DNA of 64,000 bases from a virus (IMGVR_UViG_3300010413_000011:28701-92700); one strand, 5' to 3'; shown: positions 35,642-42,606, counted from the first letter of the stretch. Made by a program: numbers and translations. The notes: generated by a model from the letters alone, not told the origin.

Positions 35642-35884
35642 ATGACGAACGAAGATCTAGCACTCAAGTTATTCAGAGACTTCGATAAATTGAAGAACGA
35701 ACCATTTCTTTGTTCAGCATTCTTACGAGTAGACGACTCCGGTGTCCCTTACTTGGATGTCGAATTCCAAAAAACAGAAACAAGTAAGAAGGAAAGGATG
35801 TGTTACAGACACGAGTCGGGAGGAATCTGGTCTCGGGTTGTTAATACAGAAACAATTCATATGAAACTCTTACAACCGAGGTAG
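35642..35884 (+). CDS. Small hypothetical protein
   Basis: An 80-aa protein (FLCSAFLRVDDSGVPYLDVEF, then ERMCYRHESGG) predicted alpha/beta. AAAGGAGGG precedes the ATG. It is the last gene of the rightward run before the structured non-coding patch. No family recognised. Confidence 0.65.
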   Translation: MTNEDLALKLFRDFDKLKNEPFLCSAFLRVDDSGVPYLDVEFQKTETSKKERMCYRHESGGIWSRVVNTETIHMKLLQPR

Positions 35885-35893
35885 CACCACTAT

Positions 35894-35997
35894 GAGACGA
35901 GTTGCGGGGCGACTTTAAACCCTCGTCTCGGGCCATATTGTGGTTTGCCGATCTACTCTGAAATCCTTCAGGGACCCTTGCCAGACAGTCGCCCCGC
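35894..35997 (+). other. Structured non-coding element with pseudoknot topology
   Basis: GAGACGAG (35894-35901) pairs with CTCGTCTC (35922-35929). GCGGGGCGACT (35904-35914) pairs perfectly with AGTCGCCCCGC (35987-35997). The order A-B-A'-B' is that of an H-type pseudoknot, or of two alternative folds. A small hairpin CTGAA/TTCAG (about 35957-35970) lies inside. Its function is unknown. Confidence 0.55.
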
Positions 35998-36027
35998 TTG
36001 ATTCAATTTTTAACCTCATGGTATAAT
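35998..36027 (+). promoter_or_regulatory. Sigma70-like promoter reading into a gene-free stretch
   Basis: TTGATT (35998-36003), 18-bp spacer and TATAAT (36022-36027), with an extended -10 TGG. The same CATGGTATAAT core occurs upstream of 58071. The predicted transcript begins near 36034 and meets no normal gene on this strand. Confidence 0.55.
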
Positions 36028-36093
36028 TATATCAGCTTTAAGTTTTTATATTGTCTCAAAGAGAAAATGTAATTGGGATTTGGCTTACGAACA

Positions 36094-36116
36094 AAAGGAG
36101 GTCTAAAATGAAATAA
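36094..36116 (+). other. Strong SD followed by a two-codon ORF
   Basis: AAAGGAGG (36094-36101) is placed well before ATG AAA TAA (36108-36116). A second mini-frame of five codons starts at 36121. Gene loss, a ribosome-stalling leader or a decoy start are all possible. The stretch 35885-36223 otherwise holds no gene. Confidence 0.5.
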
Positions 36117-36137
36117 CGCGATGGGTAAATCCTCGTA

Positions 36138-36253
36138 AAGGAGTCGGGCGGACTTCTATTCAAATCTTTTCAAAAATTTCCAATCCACACCCCCGGGAAC
36201 TTTTGGAACTGTGTAATAATACTTCACTCTCTCTTTAGTCCGCCCGACTCCTT
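36138..36253. repeat. 17-bp perfect inverted repeat across the convergent junction
   Basis: AAGGAGTCGGGCGGACT (36138-36154) and its exact complement (36237-36253) flank 82 bp. The right arm lies inside the 3' end of the leftward YkgJ-like gene. It could end transcripts from both sides or mark an inverted duplication. Confidence 0.75.
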
Positions 36254-36592
36254 CCTTTTCTTTCTTCCTTTGTAGCCACACCCGGGATACTGGCCAGCTC
36301 GTCCATAAGGAAATCTACGACACATATCTGGTCGAGTAGAATGGATTTTACATTGAGCTTTGTTACCATTCGAGATCATGGGTGCGATGTAATGTTTACA
36401 AGTACAAAACCATCCTTTTCCGTCTGGATGCGGTTCGATGGGGATGATCATTTGGCTAAGGATTTTTCCATCTAGAACGTTTTTAAATTTGTTTTTGAAT
36501 AGATCGTTGACTGTTTCTTTTTTATCAGAGAATTTAATATGAAGATAAAACCTCGAACAACATTGACCGCACCGCTTACAGGCTCTAGGCAT
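36224..36592 (-). CDS. YkgJ-family metal-cluster protein
   Basis: A 122-aa protein. CKRCGQCCSRF near the start is the CxxCxxCC motif of YkgJ/UPF0153 proteins, with further cysteines (FCTCKHY, QCKIHSTRPDMCRRFP, PGCGYKG) completing an Fe- or Zn-binding site. Function in this family is uncertain. The last codons form the right arm of a 17-bp inverted repeat. It is the terminal gene of the leftward run. Confidence 0.85.
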   Translation of the reverse strand: MPRACKRCGQCCSRFYLHIKFSDKKETVNDLFKNKFKNVLDGKILSQMIIPIEPHPDGKGWFCTCKHYIAPMISNGNKAQCKIHSTRPDMCRRFPYGRAGQYPGCGYKGRKKRKESGGLKRE

Positions 36593-36593
36593 A

Positions 36594-36830
36594 TCAATGA
36601 ACTTTCTTAGGCGGGAAGGCTTTGTTAACAGCGTCGTTGAGTCCTCGAGTCCAATTTGGCAGGTCGACCGGAGGAGGGTCGTCTAGGATAAGGATGTCGG
36701 CGGTTCGTCCTTTGGGCGGACTCTTGAGTTTAGGATGTAAGACTTTTTTATTGTAGGTAAGGCAAAAAAAGAAATCAAACTTCCAAAGTTTGAAGTGGCA
36801 ATGTTTGATCATAGTTTTTTTAGTTTTCAT
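36594..36830 (-). CDS. Small hypothetical protein
   Basis: A 78-aa protein, basic, with an aromatic patch (FKLWKFDFFFCLTYNKK) and a proline-rich middle (LDDPPPVDLPNW). Starts in a 4-bp overlap with the upstream zinc gene. No family recognised. Confidence 0.55.
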   Translation of the reverse strand: MKTKKTMIKHCHFKLWKFDFFFCLTYNKKVLHPKLKSPPKGRTADILILDDPPPVDLPNWTRGLNDAVNKAFPPKKVH

Positions 36831-37096
36831 TTTTTATCTCCTTTCTTGACCGCGATCATACCGTTTGGTGGTCGACACTCTGAACAAAAGGCTGCACCAA
36901 TAAATTTAACTTCAATATTAATTCTTTCACCATCCCACGAAGTTTTAATTTCGTCAGGTCTGAACGTTAATAGAGGAACGTAGAAAGACTTTTGACAGCT
37001 ACTACATTCGAATTCCAATTTAGTTTCCATCACCAATTTATGGAGATCAAGAGCGTCGATCTCCTCTAACGGTTTAACTATTGTTTTCAGAGCCAT
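36827..37096 (-). CDS. Small zinc-ribbon protein
   Basis: An 89-aa protein: ECSSCQKSFYVPLLTF then FCSECRPPNG, two zinc knuckles. The ATG at 37096 follows GAGGAGG. Similar in plan to the 25272 product. Confidence 0.7.
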   Translation of the reverse strand: MALKTIVKPLEEIDALDLHKLVMETKLEFECSSCQKSFYVPLLTFRPDEIKTSWDGERINIEVKFIGAAFCSECRPPNGMIAVKKGDKK

Positions 37097-37098
37097 GT

Positions 37099-37377
37099 TT
37101 ACCTCCTCATACAATCGTTATCTAGGTCTTTTTCGTGCCAACGGTGTTCGTCTCTGTTTCGCTCCATCTCGTCGTGCGCCCATTGAAATTTTTCTTCAAT
37201 GATTTTATCGGCGAGGTTGAGTAACATCTTTTTTCGAGCCTTCAGTTTAACATGGAAGAGGTATTTGTCAACGCAATCCCTCAACTCACAAGCCGCTGCG
37301 GCTCGGTCCATACCCAGGGCTATACAAGCTTCGAAAATCATTTCCATTGCGGCTCGATCGGTTCTTAACAGCTTCAT
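37099..37377 (-). CDS. Small helical protein
   Basis: A 92-aa protein: MEMIFEACIALGMDRAAAACEL, then a long charged helix to the C-terminus. GAGGAGG lies 6 nt before the ATG at 37377. An upstream in-frame ATG (37431) lacks an SD. Unknown function. Confidence 0.65.
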   Translation of the reverse strand: MKLLRTDRAAMEMIFEACIALGMDRAAAACELRDCVDKYLFHVKLKARKKMLLNLADKIIEEKFQWAHDEMERNRDEHRWHEKDLDNDCMRR

Positions 37378-37379
37378 TG

Positions 37380-37601
37380 TTACCTCCTCTTCGAAAGTGT
37401 GTGGCCTCGAATCTTTTTTCGAGGAGCACACTCAGGACACCAACAACGATCGCCATCGTTTGAAAATCTCCAACCTTTTCTTTCTAAGTAGTTTCTGAAA
37501 GATTCCAACGGTTGACTCGAGTCTCGATGCGAGTTAAGAATATGGGTATAGATTTTAGTACAATTAATATCGTCACACCTAGCCACTAATTGAATTGACA
37601 T
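37380..37601 (-). CDS. Small cysteine-containing protein
   Basis: A 73-aa protein with CDDINCTK, then DRCWCPECAPRKK, fitting a treble-clef or ribbon zinc site. AAAGGAG precedes the ATG. Partner unknown. Confidence 0.65.
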   Translation of the reverse strand: MSIQLVARCDDINCTKIYTHILNSHRDSSQPLESFRNYLERKGWRFSNDGDRCWCPECAPRKKIRGHTLSKRR

Positions 37602-37602
37602 T

Positions 37603-37824
37603 CTAATCTCCTTTCATAAACAATAGTTTAAATTTTGCTCGAGCATAAGGCGTTAGTTTTTTCTCTTCATAATATCCGCAACCATGGTATCGACAATCGT
37701 TATCACCCATCATTCCCCTGTACGGGCACGACCTGGGTGTACCGTATATTTCGAAAATTAACCAACGACGACTATGTAAACAGTATCCGTAGTCGTCGTC
37801 GAGTTTATGAATGAAACGACTCAC
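37603..37824 (-). CDS. Small cysteine/aromatic-rich protein
   Basis: A 73-aa protein starting with GTG in a GTGA overlap with the upstream gene. YGYCLHSRRW, RSCPYRGMMGDNDCRYHGCGYY suggest one zinc site. Function unknown. Confidence 0.6.
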   Translation of the reverse strand: MSRFIHKLDDDYGYCLHSRRWLIFEIYGTPRSCPYRGMMGDNDCRYHGCGYYEEKKLTPYARAKFKLLFMKGD

Positions 37825-38024
37825 CTGCGGTTTCTCGCCCTTGCCTTGCGGGCTATTTTGTTTCGCTTCCGATTCTTTTTGATTTTCATTTTTTGTGAGG
37901 GAGTCCTTTCGGTTCCCATTTGTTTTTTCGATTTCGATTTTTGTTGTCTCTCTTTTTCGTTCGCATCAAATGCCGCCACCATCCCCAACATTGTTGTAAA
38001 CAAACCTGCACCTGGATTTTTCAT
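37821..38024 (-). CDS. Small basic protein
   Basis: A 67-aa protein. The start (NPGAGLFTTMLGMVAAFDA) is hydrophobic and the rest almost only Lys/Arg/Gln, so nucleic-acid or membrane-surface binding is likely. AAAGGAGG precedes the ATG. Confidence 0.6.
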   Translation of the reverse strand: MKNPGAGLFTTMLGMVAAFDANEKERQQKSKSKKQMGTERTPSQKMKIKKNRKRNKIARKARARNRR

Positions 38025-38426
38025 TTAGTCCTCCTTTACAATAGATCTTATTTCCTCTATTAAACGTCTGTGGTGTTCGTAATTTCGTTTCCTAATGTGA
38101 GCCAATATTTTGACTAAACCTTTGCCGTTTCTATTTATCCACTCCCAAGTGGACATCAACTCTTCGTTGTGTTTTATACATTCACAATACCATACATATC
38201 TTTTTTTATTGTATTCGAAAATCGCAAGAGGAAAATCTCGTACTCGTATTTTATCTCCTTCCGGAATTAACATTTGTAATTCATCTTCGTCGTCGCAAAC
38301 TCGTTCTGGGTCCAGAGTCCAACACGACTCGTAGACAGTATAATGATGAAGTCCACAGGCGCAAACGAAATCATATTCTCGCTCGTCGATCTCGAATGCC
38401 TCTTGGAATATTTCCCACCACTCCAT
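38025..38426 (-). CDS. Hypothetical protein
   Basis: A 133-aa acidic protein with FVCACGLHHY, ESCWTLDPERVC and WYCECIKH, six cysteines. The last 40 residues are a basic helix. The SD AAAGGAGG overlaps the stop of the RlpA-like gene. No family recognised. Confidence 0.65.
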   Translation of the reverse strand: MEWWEIFQEAFEIDEREYDFVCACGLHHYTVYESCWTLDPERVCDDEDELQMLIPEGDKIRVRDFPLAIFEYNKKRYVWYCECIKHNEELMSTWEWINRNGKGLVKILAHIRKRNYEHHRRLIEEIRSIVKED

Positions 38427-39004
38427 TATTCCTCCTTTACGTTCTCCCGCCAAATAAGTTGAACGGGTGCGGTTCCTTTTATCCCGAGTCTTTTGGCAGC
38501 CGCCATCGAAAGGTCAATAACTCGAGTAGGGTGATTGTATATGTGAAGAACTTCTTTGGTCTCCGGATCTCGTTTTATTTTATAAGGACCTCGGTCGTTG
38601 ATCCGAACGTCAATCGCTTTATTGTTGTTCAAATTAATTACAGTGACAATTGTTCCAAACGGCAAGTCGCGATGAGCAGCAGTACCAGGATCGTTCATGT
38701 CGAAGACTTCACCACTCGCCGTTCGCTTACCATGAAAACTCGTTTTCGAATATGAATCATACGGACCATACCATGACGCGATACCCTCTTGAGTCTCCAC
38801 CTTAAAAACGTCAGGAGACACCGGTGCCGCGCAGGGAGCGCAGGGAGGGCAGACCGGGGCTGGCGGACAGGGCTCGCATGTTAAATTGAGTTCTTTTTTG
38901 ATAGGCTCGCAGGCCGTATGAATAAAAATTATTCCAATTACAAATATAGTCAACAAAAAAACGACTGTTCGTCTAACGTTGAGTTCTATTTCGATTGTTA
39001 TCAT
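38426..39004 (-). CDS. rlpA: RlpA-like double-psi beta-barrel lipoprotein
   Basis: A 192-aa protein. Residues 12-32 (VVFLLTIFVIGIIFIHTAC) are a signal segment ending in a lipobox-like HTAC, so the mature protein would begin with an acylated Cys. A Cys/Pro linker (CEPCPPAPVCPPCAPC) leads to the RlpA domain: EGIASWYGPYDSYSKTS, FHGKRTASGEVFDMND, LPFGTIVTV and VRINDRGPY, with the conserved His/Asp positions. RlpA trims denuded peptidoglycan strands at the septum in Gram-negative bacteria. A phage copy might aid lysis, like a spanin or accessory lysin, or act on division. It has no SPOR domain. Confidence 0.85.
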   Translation of the reverse strand: MITIEIELNVRRTVVFLLTIFVIGIIFIHTACEPIKKELNLTCEPCPPAPVCPPCAPCAAPVSPDVFKVETQEGIASWYGPYDSYSKTSFHGKRTASGEVFDMNDPGTAAHRDLPFGTIVTVINLNNNKAIDVRINDRGPYKIKRDPETKEVLHIYNHPTRVIDLSMAAAKRLGIKGTAPVQLIWRENVKEE

Positions 39005-39016
39005 TTATTTCTCCTT

Positions 39017-39241
39017 TCAATCCAAATTATAATCTAATTCGTATGCTTCCATCATCGCGATTTCTGCATTCTTCTCTCTGCATTTGGGACAGACTCGATT
39101 ATAAATTCCTTCTGATATAAAATATCGGTCACACCGTAAACATATTCGCTTAACTTTCTTTTTTGGTCTGCGTCCTTTCTTTCTTACAAATTTCCTCTTG
39201 ACCTTAACAAACCGCTTCCGCCTTACAAACCTTCTAGCCAT
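39017..39241 (-). CDS. Small basic zinc-ribbon protein
   Basis: A 74-aa protein. The first 40 residues are nearly all Lys/Arg; then ICLRCDRYF and VCPKCREKN form a zinc ribbon. Probably binds RNA or DNA. GGAGTG precedes the ATG. Confidence 0.65.
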   Translation of the reverse strand: MARRFVRRKRFVKVKRKFVRKKGRRPKKKVKRICLRCDRYFISEGIYNRVCPKCREKNAEIAMMEAYELDYNLD

Positions 39242-39242
39242 T

Positions 39243-39584
39243 TCACACTCCGCCGCGATCAAATAATTCTATTGACCGAACTGTTCCACCTAATTCATTT
39301 TTAATTATGTTGAAGGCCTTCGTTGGTTCCTTACCAGGATCTAAATTGCAATTAAAGATATCAACCGAATATCCTTTTTTCTCGGGCCAAGTATGGATCG
39401 ATAAATGAGAGTCCGCCAATAATACTATGACGCTGACTCCTGGTCCGTATTCATGGGTAAGGGTCTCCAAAGGAGTTGAGACAACTTCGGCAGCCCTCCA
39501 ACACAGAGACTCAAGCCCAGCCACTTTGTCGAGCAGTTCGCTTTCAGAGTCAACAACATCCGCTAATAAAGTTCGTCCCCACAC
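39243..39584 (-). CDS. speD: S-adenosylmethionine decarboxylase-like protein (SpeD)
   Basis: A 113-aa proenzyme with a GTG start 8 nt after AGGAGG. LLADSHLSIHTWPEKKGYSVDIFNC is the region in which SpeD self-cleaves before the Ser to form the pyruvoyl group. The residue before that Ser is Asp where Glu is usual. Decarboxylated SAM is the aminopropyl donor for spermidine. Some phage SpeD homologues are reported to have become ornithine or arginine decarboxylases, so the substrate is open. Polyamines could neutralise packaged DNA or modify a base. Confidence 0.9.
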   Translation of the reverse strand: MWGRTLLADVVDSESELLDKVAGLESLCWRAAEVVSTPLETLTHEYGPGVSVIVLLADSHLSIHTWPEKKGYSVDIFNCNLDPGKEPTKAFNIIKNELGGTVRSIELFDRGGV

Positions 39585-39596
39585 AATGTATTCCTC

Positions 39597-39734
39597 CTAA
39601 ATTTCGAAAAGTAATTCCAATATTACCCAAAATATTGAAAACGATTCTTTAACGTTAATCTCTCTACAGGTTAAGCAAAGACCGTCGGCTCGGTATTCTA
39701 ACCCTAAATGTTTTCCACAGAGTTCACAGTACAT
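39597..39734 (-). CDS. 45-aa zinc-ribbon protein
   Basis: Starts MYCELCGKHLG, followed by LCLTCREI, giving two CxxC pairs 17 residues apart, then a hydrophobic tail (SFSIFWVILELLF). GGAGG lies 5 nt before the ATG. It overlaps the upstream gene by 11 bp. The tail could be membrane-bound. Confidence 0.6.
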   Translation of the reverse strand: MYCELCGKHLGLEYRADGLCLTCREINVKESFSIFWVILELLFEI

Positions 39735-40080
39735 ATCGACCTCCATATAATTCAGTGAGTCGATCTAATGCCTGAATAAGTCGATCTCTCAACGAGTCGC
39801 CCCAATATTTGAGTTCCCCTTCTTTTTTCAACAAAGACCAAACCATCAAGAGTTCACCAATCGTTTCTTGTTTGGCCATTAGGTTTCCTAAGGCACACTC
39901 TGCGTATTTATAGATACTCCTAATACGAGTTTGAAAACACGGACCGCTGTCACTCTTTAAATATTCGCACTCATGACAATTGCCATGGTTGCATCCAATA
40001 TTTATTAGGAACTCATGAACCCTTAATACTTCAGTAACTTTGACATCTTCTTTTCCTTTTTTGGCTATTTCCTCATTCAT
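39724..40080 (-). CDS. Hypothetical protein
   Basis: A 118-aa helical protein with GCNHGNCHECEYLKSDSGPC, a clustered Cys/His site near 30-48. It starts in a 4-bp ATGA overlap with the upstream gene. No family recognised. Confidence 0.65.
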   Translation of the reverse strand: MNEEIAKKGKEDVKVTEVLRVHEFLINIGCNHGNCHECEYLKSDSGPCFQTRIRSIYKYAECALGNLMAKQETIGELLMVWSLLKKEGELKYWGDSLRDRLIQALDRLTELYGGRYVL

Positions 40081-40610
40081 TTCTTATCCTCCTTTTTCTT
40101 CTTGTCAGGACTCAAGTCGCCGATCAATATCAATTCTTTCCTACGCGTATTTTCTTTTCCGACTTTTCCTTTGCTATCAGCCTTCACCACCGAGTCCCAC
40201 TTGACATACGCCATACGACCATTATTTAAGATTCGAAGGATCTTTCCATGGCGATCCCCGCGTCGAACCTCATCACCTTTCCTAAATTTCATATGTTTGT
40301 CCTCCTTTACAAATCTCTTCGTTACTTTTTTCGCCCGTGTCATTGCGCGTTCTAACGGGACTCCACAGAGGTCAATATGTTGTCCCCGCTCTCCGCGTTT
40401 CGAGACTTTAATTACTTTAACACCTAGTTCTCGAGCAGTCCTGATCAACCGCTCCTCATTATTATCCATCAAATGCGCCCACAACTTTGCTCTCTTAAAA
40501 CAGTTTGGAGCATTTGGAAATGACTTTGGCATTGCTGGGTAGACGTGTAGAGCTTGACCGCCGCGTTCAACATGATCGAAACATTGAGTTATTTTTTTAA
40601 ACCACTTCAT
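40077..40610 (-). CDS. Hypothetical protein with C-terminal KOW/Tudor-like part and internal start
   Basis: A 177-aa ORF. The first 106 residues (FKRAKLWAHLMDNNEERLIRTARELGV, ending GQHIDLCGVPLERAM) recall DUF4031-like small proteins. From Met107 (40292) comes a separate SH3/KOW-like domain, MKFRKGDEVRRGDRHGKIL, with a lysine tail. Met107 has its own strong SD, so two products, or a fusion of two former genes, are likely. Function unknown. Confidence 0.65.
   Translation of the reverse strand: MKWFKKITQCFDHVERGGQALHVYPAMPKSFPNAPNCFKRAKLWAHLMDNNEERLIRTARELGVKVIKVSKRGERGQHIDLCGVPLERAMTRAKKVTKRFVKEDKHMKFRKGDEVRRGDRHGKILRILNNGRMAYVKWDSVVKADSKGKVGKENTRRKELILIGDLSPDKKKKEDKK
40290..40310 (-). promoter_or_regulatory. 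Internal in-frame SD and start
   Basis: On the minus strand AAAGGAGG is followed 8 nt later by ATG at 40292, in frame with the ORF begun at 40610. It would give a 71-aa KOW-like protein. It parallels the arrangement at 2902. Confidence 0.65.
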
Positions 40611-40942
40611 TCAATTTCATCCTTTCTGAAAATATCCTTCAATAATATTTTTTGATGAGGATATAATTTTAAAAAATCCTCAGCCATCTTAAAAAACTTT
40701 TCGCAAGCCTGTTCATGATTTTCGAAAGACCTGCCAAAATCGTTTATTGCCTCCCCACAGAATTGACACTCCTTTAATTTTATTTTAGGCCTAACTCTAC
40801 TTTTAATCAACAAGGTATCTCGCCCACCACAACGGGCACATGGTATTCCGGTCCGTATAGTGAAGACTCTCCCTACGTGAGCGCAATCTTTACAGATGCG
40901 GAACCACCCGGGTACGAGTCGTCGTCCTGGTTTACTCGGCAT
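40607..40942 (-). CDS. Hypothetical multi-zinc protein
   Basis: A 111-aa protein. RICKDCAHVGR, IPCARCGGRD and LKECQFCGEAIND give three CxxC sites, the last with a later His/Cys (NHEQACEKF), resembling a C2HC finger. Start by TAATG overlap with the membrane-protein gene. The open frame extends to 41140 but overlaps that gene fully. Confidence 0.65.
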   Translation of the reverse strand: MPSKPGRRLVPGWFRICKDCAHVGRVFTIRTGIPCARCGGRDTLLIKSRVRPKIKLKECQFCGEAINDFGRSFENHEQACEKFFKMAEDFLKLYPHQKILLKDIFRKDEIE

Positions 40943-41148
40943 TAGTAATATCCAAAAAAGGTCCAGAGAAGATAACCAATGAAAATAGTTAAGAGTGCAG
41001 GACCTGGTAAGTAGAACCACGCGTCGCCATACTCCTTCTTTTCCTTCATACTCATAAGAATGATTGGTATTTGGAAAAAGCCGATCACCATCAAAATAAA
41101 TCCTATTGAGTGTAACAATACGAACAGAAGGTCTATCCAATCAAACAT
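40942..41148 (-). CDS. Small two-pass membrane protein
   Basis: A 68-aa protein. LLFVLLHSIGFILMVIGFF and PGPALLTIFIGYLLWTFFGYY are membrane helices joined by a charged loop (SMKEKKEYGD). This is a holin-like layout, but position gives no proof. AAGGAG precedes the ATG. Confidence 0.65.
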   Translation of the reverse strand: MFDWIDLLFVLLHSIGFILMVIGFFQIPIILMSMKEKKEYGDAWFYLPGPALLTIFIGYLLWTFFGYY

Positions 41149-41302
41149 TTTTCTTCTCCTTTTTCTCGAGTGAGTCGGCAAACTTGACCAATATTTCGAC
41201 CGGTCTTCCATAACAACAAGTTTCGAAAAACCGACAATCCTTCTTATCACAGCAGATGGCTGATTTAGTCACCATCTTTACAAATAGTTCAGCTAAGCTC
41301 AA
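41141..41302 (-). CDS. 53-aa cysteine-rich protein with TTG start
   Basis: Begins MSLAELFVKM and contains ICCDKKDCRFFETCCYG, five cysteines likely to bind a metal, then a charged helix. AGGAGG lies 8 nt before TTG. It overlaps the next gene by 8 bp. Confidence 0.55.
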   Translation of the reverse strand: MSLAELFVKMVTKSAICCDKKDCRFFETCCYGRPVEILVKFADSLEKKEKKNV

Positions 41303-41305
41303 TTT

Positions 41306-41608
41306 TTAATCCTCCTTCGTTTCTGTTTCACCTACTACAGAGCCAATTGATAGACCATGCTCAATCAATGTCTTCTCGAGTTCGAGTTCAACTTCGCTTC
41401 CGCCGGTGCCCTTGATGGCGAACCCGACGAGTATGTTTGGATCGACTCCTCGAGGAACGTCCATCGAAAACCGAAATTTCTTTCCCTTCGAAGTCTCGGC
41501 TTCATAAACACAACGCCAGGCGATTTGAATGTAGTCGCCATCCTCATTGTTGAGTTGTACGAGCCCATCTTTCGATTTTTCCTGACTGACCAGTTTAGTT
41601 ATTTTCAT
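41306..41608 (-). CDS. Hypothetical beta-rich protein
   Basis: A 100-aa protein with strands DYIQIAWRCVYEAE and KKFRFSMDVPRGV and a VELELEKTL helix. TAGGAGG precedes the ATG. No family recognised. Confidence 0.65.
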   Translation of the reverse strand: MKITKLVSQEKSKDGLVQLNNEDGDYIQIAWRCVYEAETSKGKKFRFSMDVPRGVDPNILVGFAIKGTGGSEVELELEKTLIEHGLSIGSVVGETETKED

Positions 41609-41616
41609 GGCGCCTC

Positions 41617-41898
41617 CTATCTACGAACTTTGTAACAAACACCTTCTACAAACAACCAATTTTCTTTACCGTTTCCGAATACAGGTCGGGGAGAATAGGG
41701 TTGGCCGGTATGAGGCGATCTAACATCATGTAGAAAAATGTGTGATGTCATAAAATGGGAAAAATAAGGAATCCGATAATTCGGATGCCGTTCAATATAA
41801 GAAACGATCCCCGGAATAAAACATCGCGAACACCTTGCGGAACTCGAGTCGAGTTTGTTTCCGCAGACAATACAGTTACCATTGTATGAGTAAGTCAT
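41617..41898 (-). CDS. Hypothetical zinc-knuckle protein
   Basis: A 93-aa protein. CIVCGNKLDSSSARCSRCF is an N-terminal zinc site, followed by an aromatic-rich body. The ATG overlaps the upstream TAA by one base. Confidence 0.65.
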   Translation of the reverse strand: MTYSYNGNCIVCGNKLDSSSARCSRCFIPGIVSYIERHPNYRIPYFSHFMTSHIFLHDVRSPHTGQPYSPRPVFGNGKENWLFVEGVCYKVRR

Positions 41899-42116
41899 TA
41901 GTTTACCCACGATTCGTTAACCCATTTAGTTGTGTAACCGGGAATACCATAATCGAGTCCTTCCATAATAAAAGTCTCGATCGTCGTATACCGTTGTAAA
42001 ATTCTTACGATCTCTAACCATCGCCATTCCTCATCAAGATAGGTTGGCCACCAGAGGAAACGAATGACGATTCGCCTTTCTCCGACCTCTGTTGTTCGTT
42101 TAGGTTTCCATCTCAT
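41898..42116 (-). CDS. FLWWP-motif small protein, copy A
   Basis: A 72-aa protein: MRWKPKRTTEVGERR, then FLWWPTYLDEEWRWLE. It aligns end to end with the neighbour at 42118, so a tandem duplication made this pair. The tryptophan-rich core is unusual. Function unknown. Confidence 0.7.
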   Translation of the reverse strand: MRWKPKRTTEVGERRIVIRFLWWPTYLDEEWRWLEIVRILQRYTTIETFIMEGLDYGIPGYTTKWVNESWVN

Positions 42117-42117
42117 T

Positions 42118-42342
42118 TCAATCCCTCCAATGTTTGTTCACCCATTCATCTTTCTCTTCAATTATTCCTCCTCCGATTTCGTCGGTCCATAACTTAGCGA
42201 CTTTTTCATACTCCTGCTCGATCGATGCTCGTTCCAACCAACGCCATTCACCGTCGAGACAAATTGGCCACCAGAGAAATTTTTGGATAGTTCTTTTCTC
42301 GCCGATCTGTGGTCTTCCCTTTTCTTTCGAGTTCCATCTCAT
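42118..42342 (-). CDS. FLWWP-motif small protein, copy B
   Basis: A 74-aa protein: MRWNSKEKGRPQIGEKR, then FLWWPICLDGEWRWLE and a conserved WVNKHW end (WVNESW in copy A). Tandem paralogue of the gene at 41898. Confidence 0.7.
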   Translation of the reverse strand: MRWNSKEKGRPQIGEKRTIQKFLWWPICLDGEWRWLERASIEQEYEKVAKLWTDEIGGGIIEEKDEWVNKHWRD

Positions 42343-42354
42343 TGTTTGATCTCC

Positions 42355-42606
42355 TTATTCATCGACGGTAAACAATAACACCGCGTTCGCAGCTACCGGT
42401 TCAATATAAAGAACTCCGATGGCGTTGATATACAATCCGTGGTGACCGTTCTCGATCTTTTTTACTTCCGCTCTGAATTTGGACCGACCTATTTGGAATT
42501 CGATATGGCCGTCTAACGGAAGTTGAATTTTGTAATCTAAACTTTGTCCTTTTTTGTGTTTTCGTCTCATTCGAACGAGTGAGACTTTTTTGGTTTCTTC
42601 TATCAT
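42355..42606 (-). CDS. Hypothetical beta-barrel-like protein
   Basis: An 83-aa protein with alternating strands (HIEFQIGRSKFRAEVKKI, GLYINAIGVLYIEP). AGGAGG lies 7 nt before the ATG. No family recognised. Confidence 0.6.
   Translation of the reverse strand: MIEETKKVSLVRMRRKHKKGQSLDYKIQLPLDGHIEFQIGRSKFRAEVKKIENGHHGLYINAIGVLYIEPVAANAVLLFTVDE

Noticed and set aside
35894-35997. HDV-like ribozyme or tRNA
   Set aside because: There is no room for the HDV P3 hairpin and the core residues are not found. No T-loop or anticodon arm fits a tRNA.
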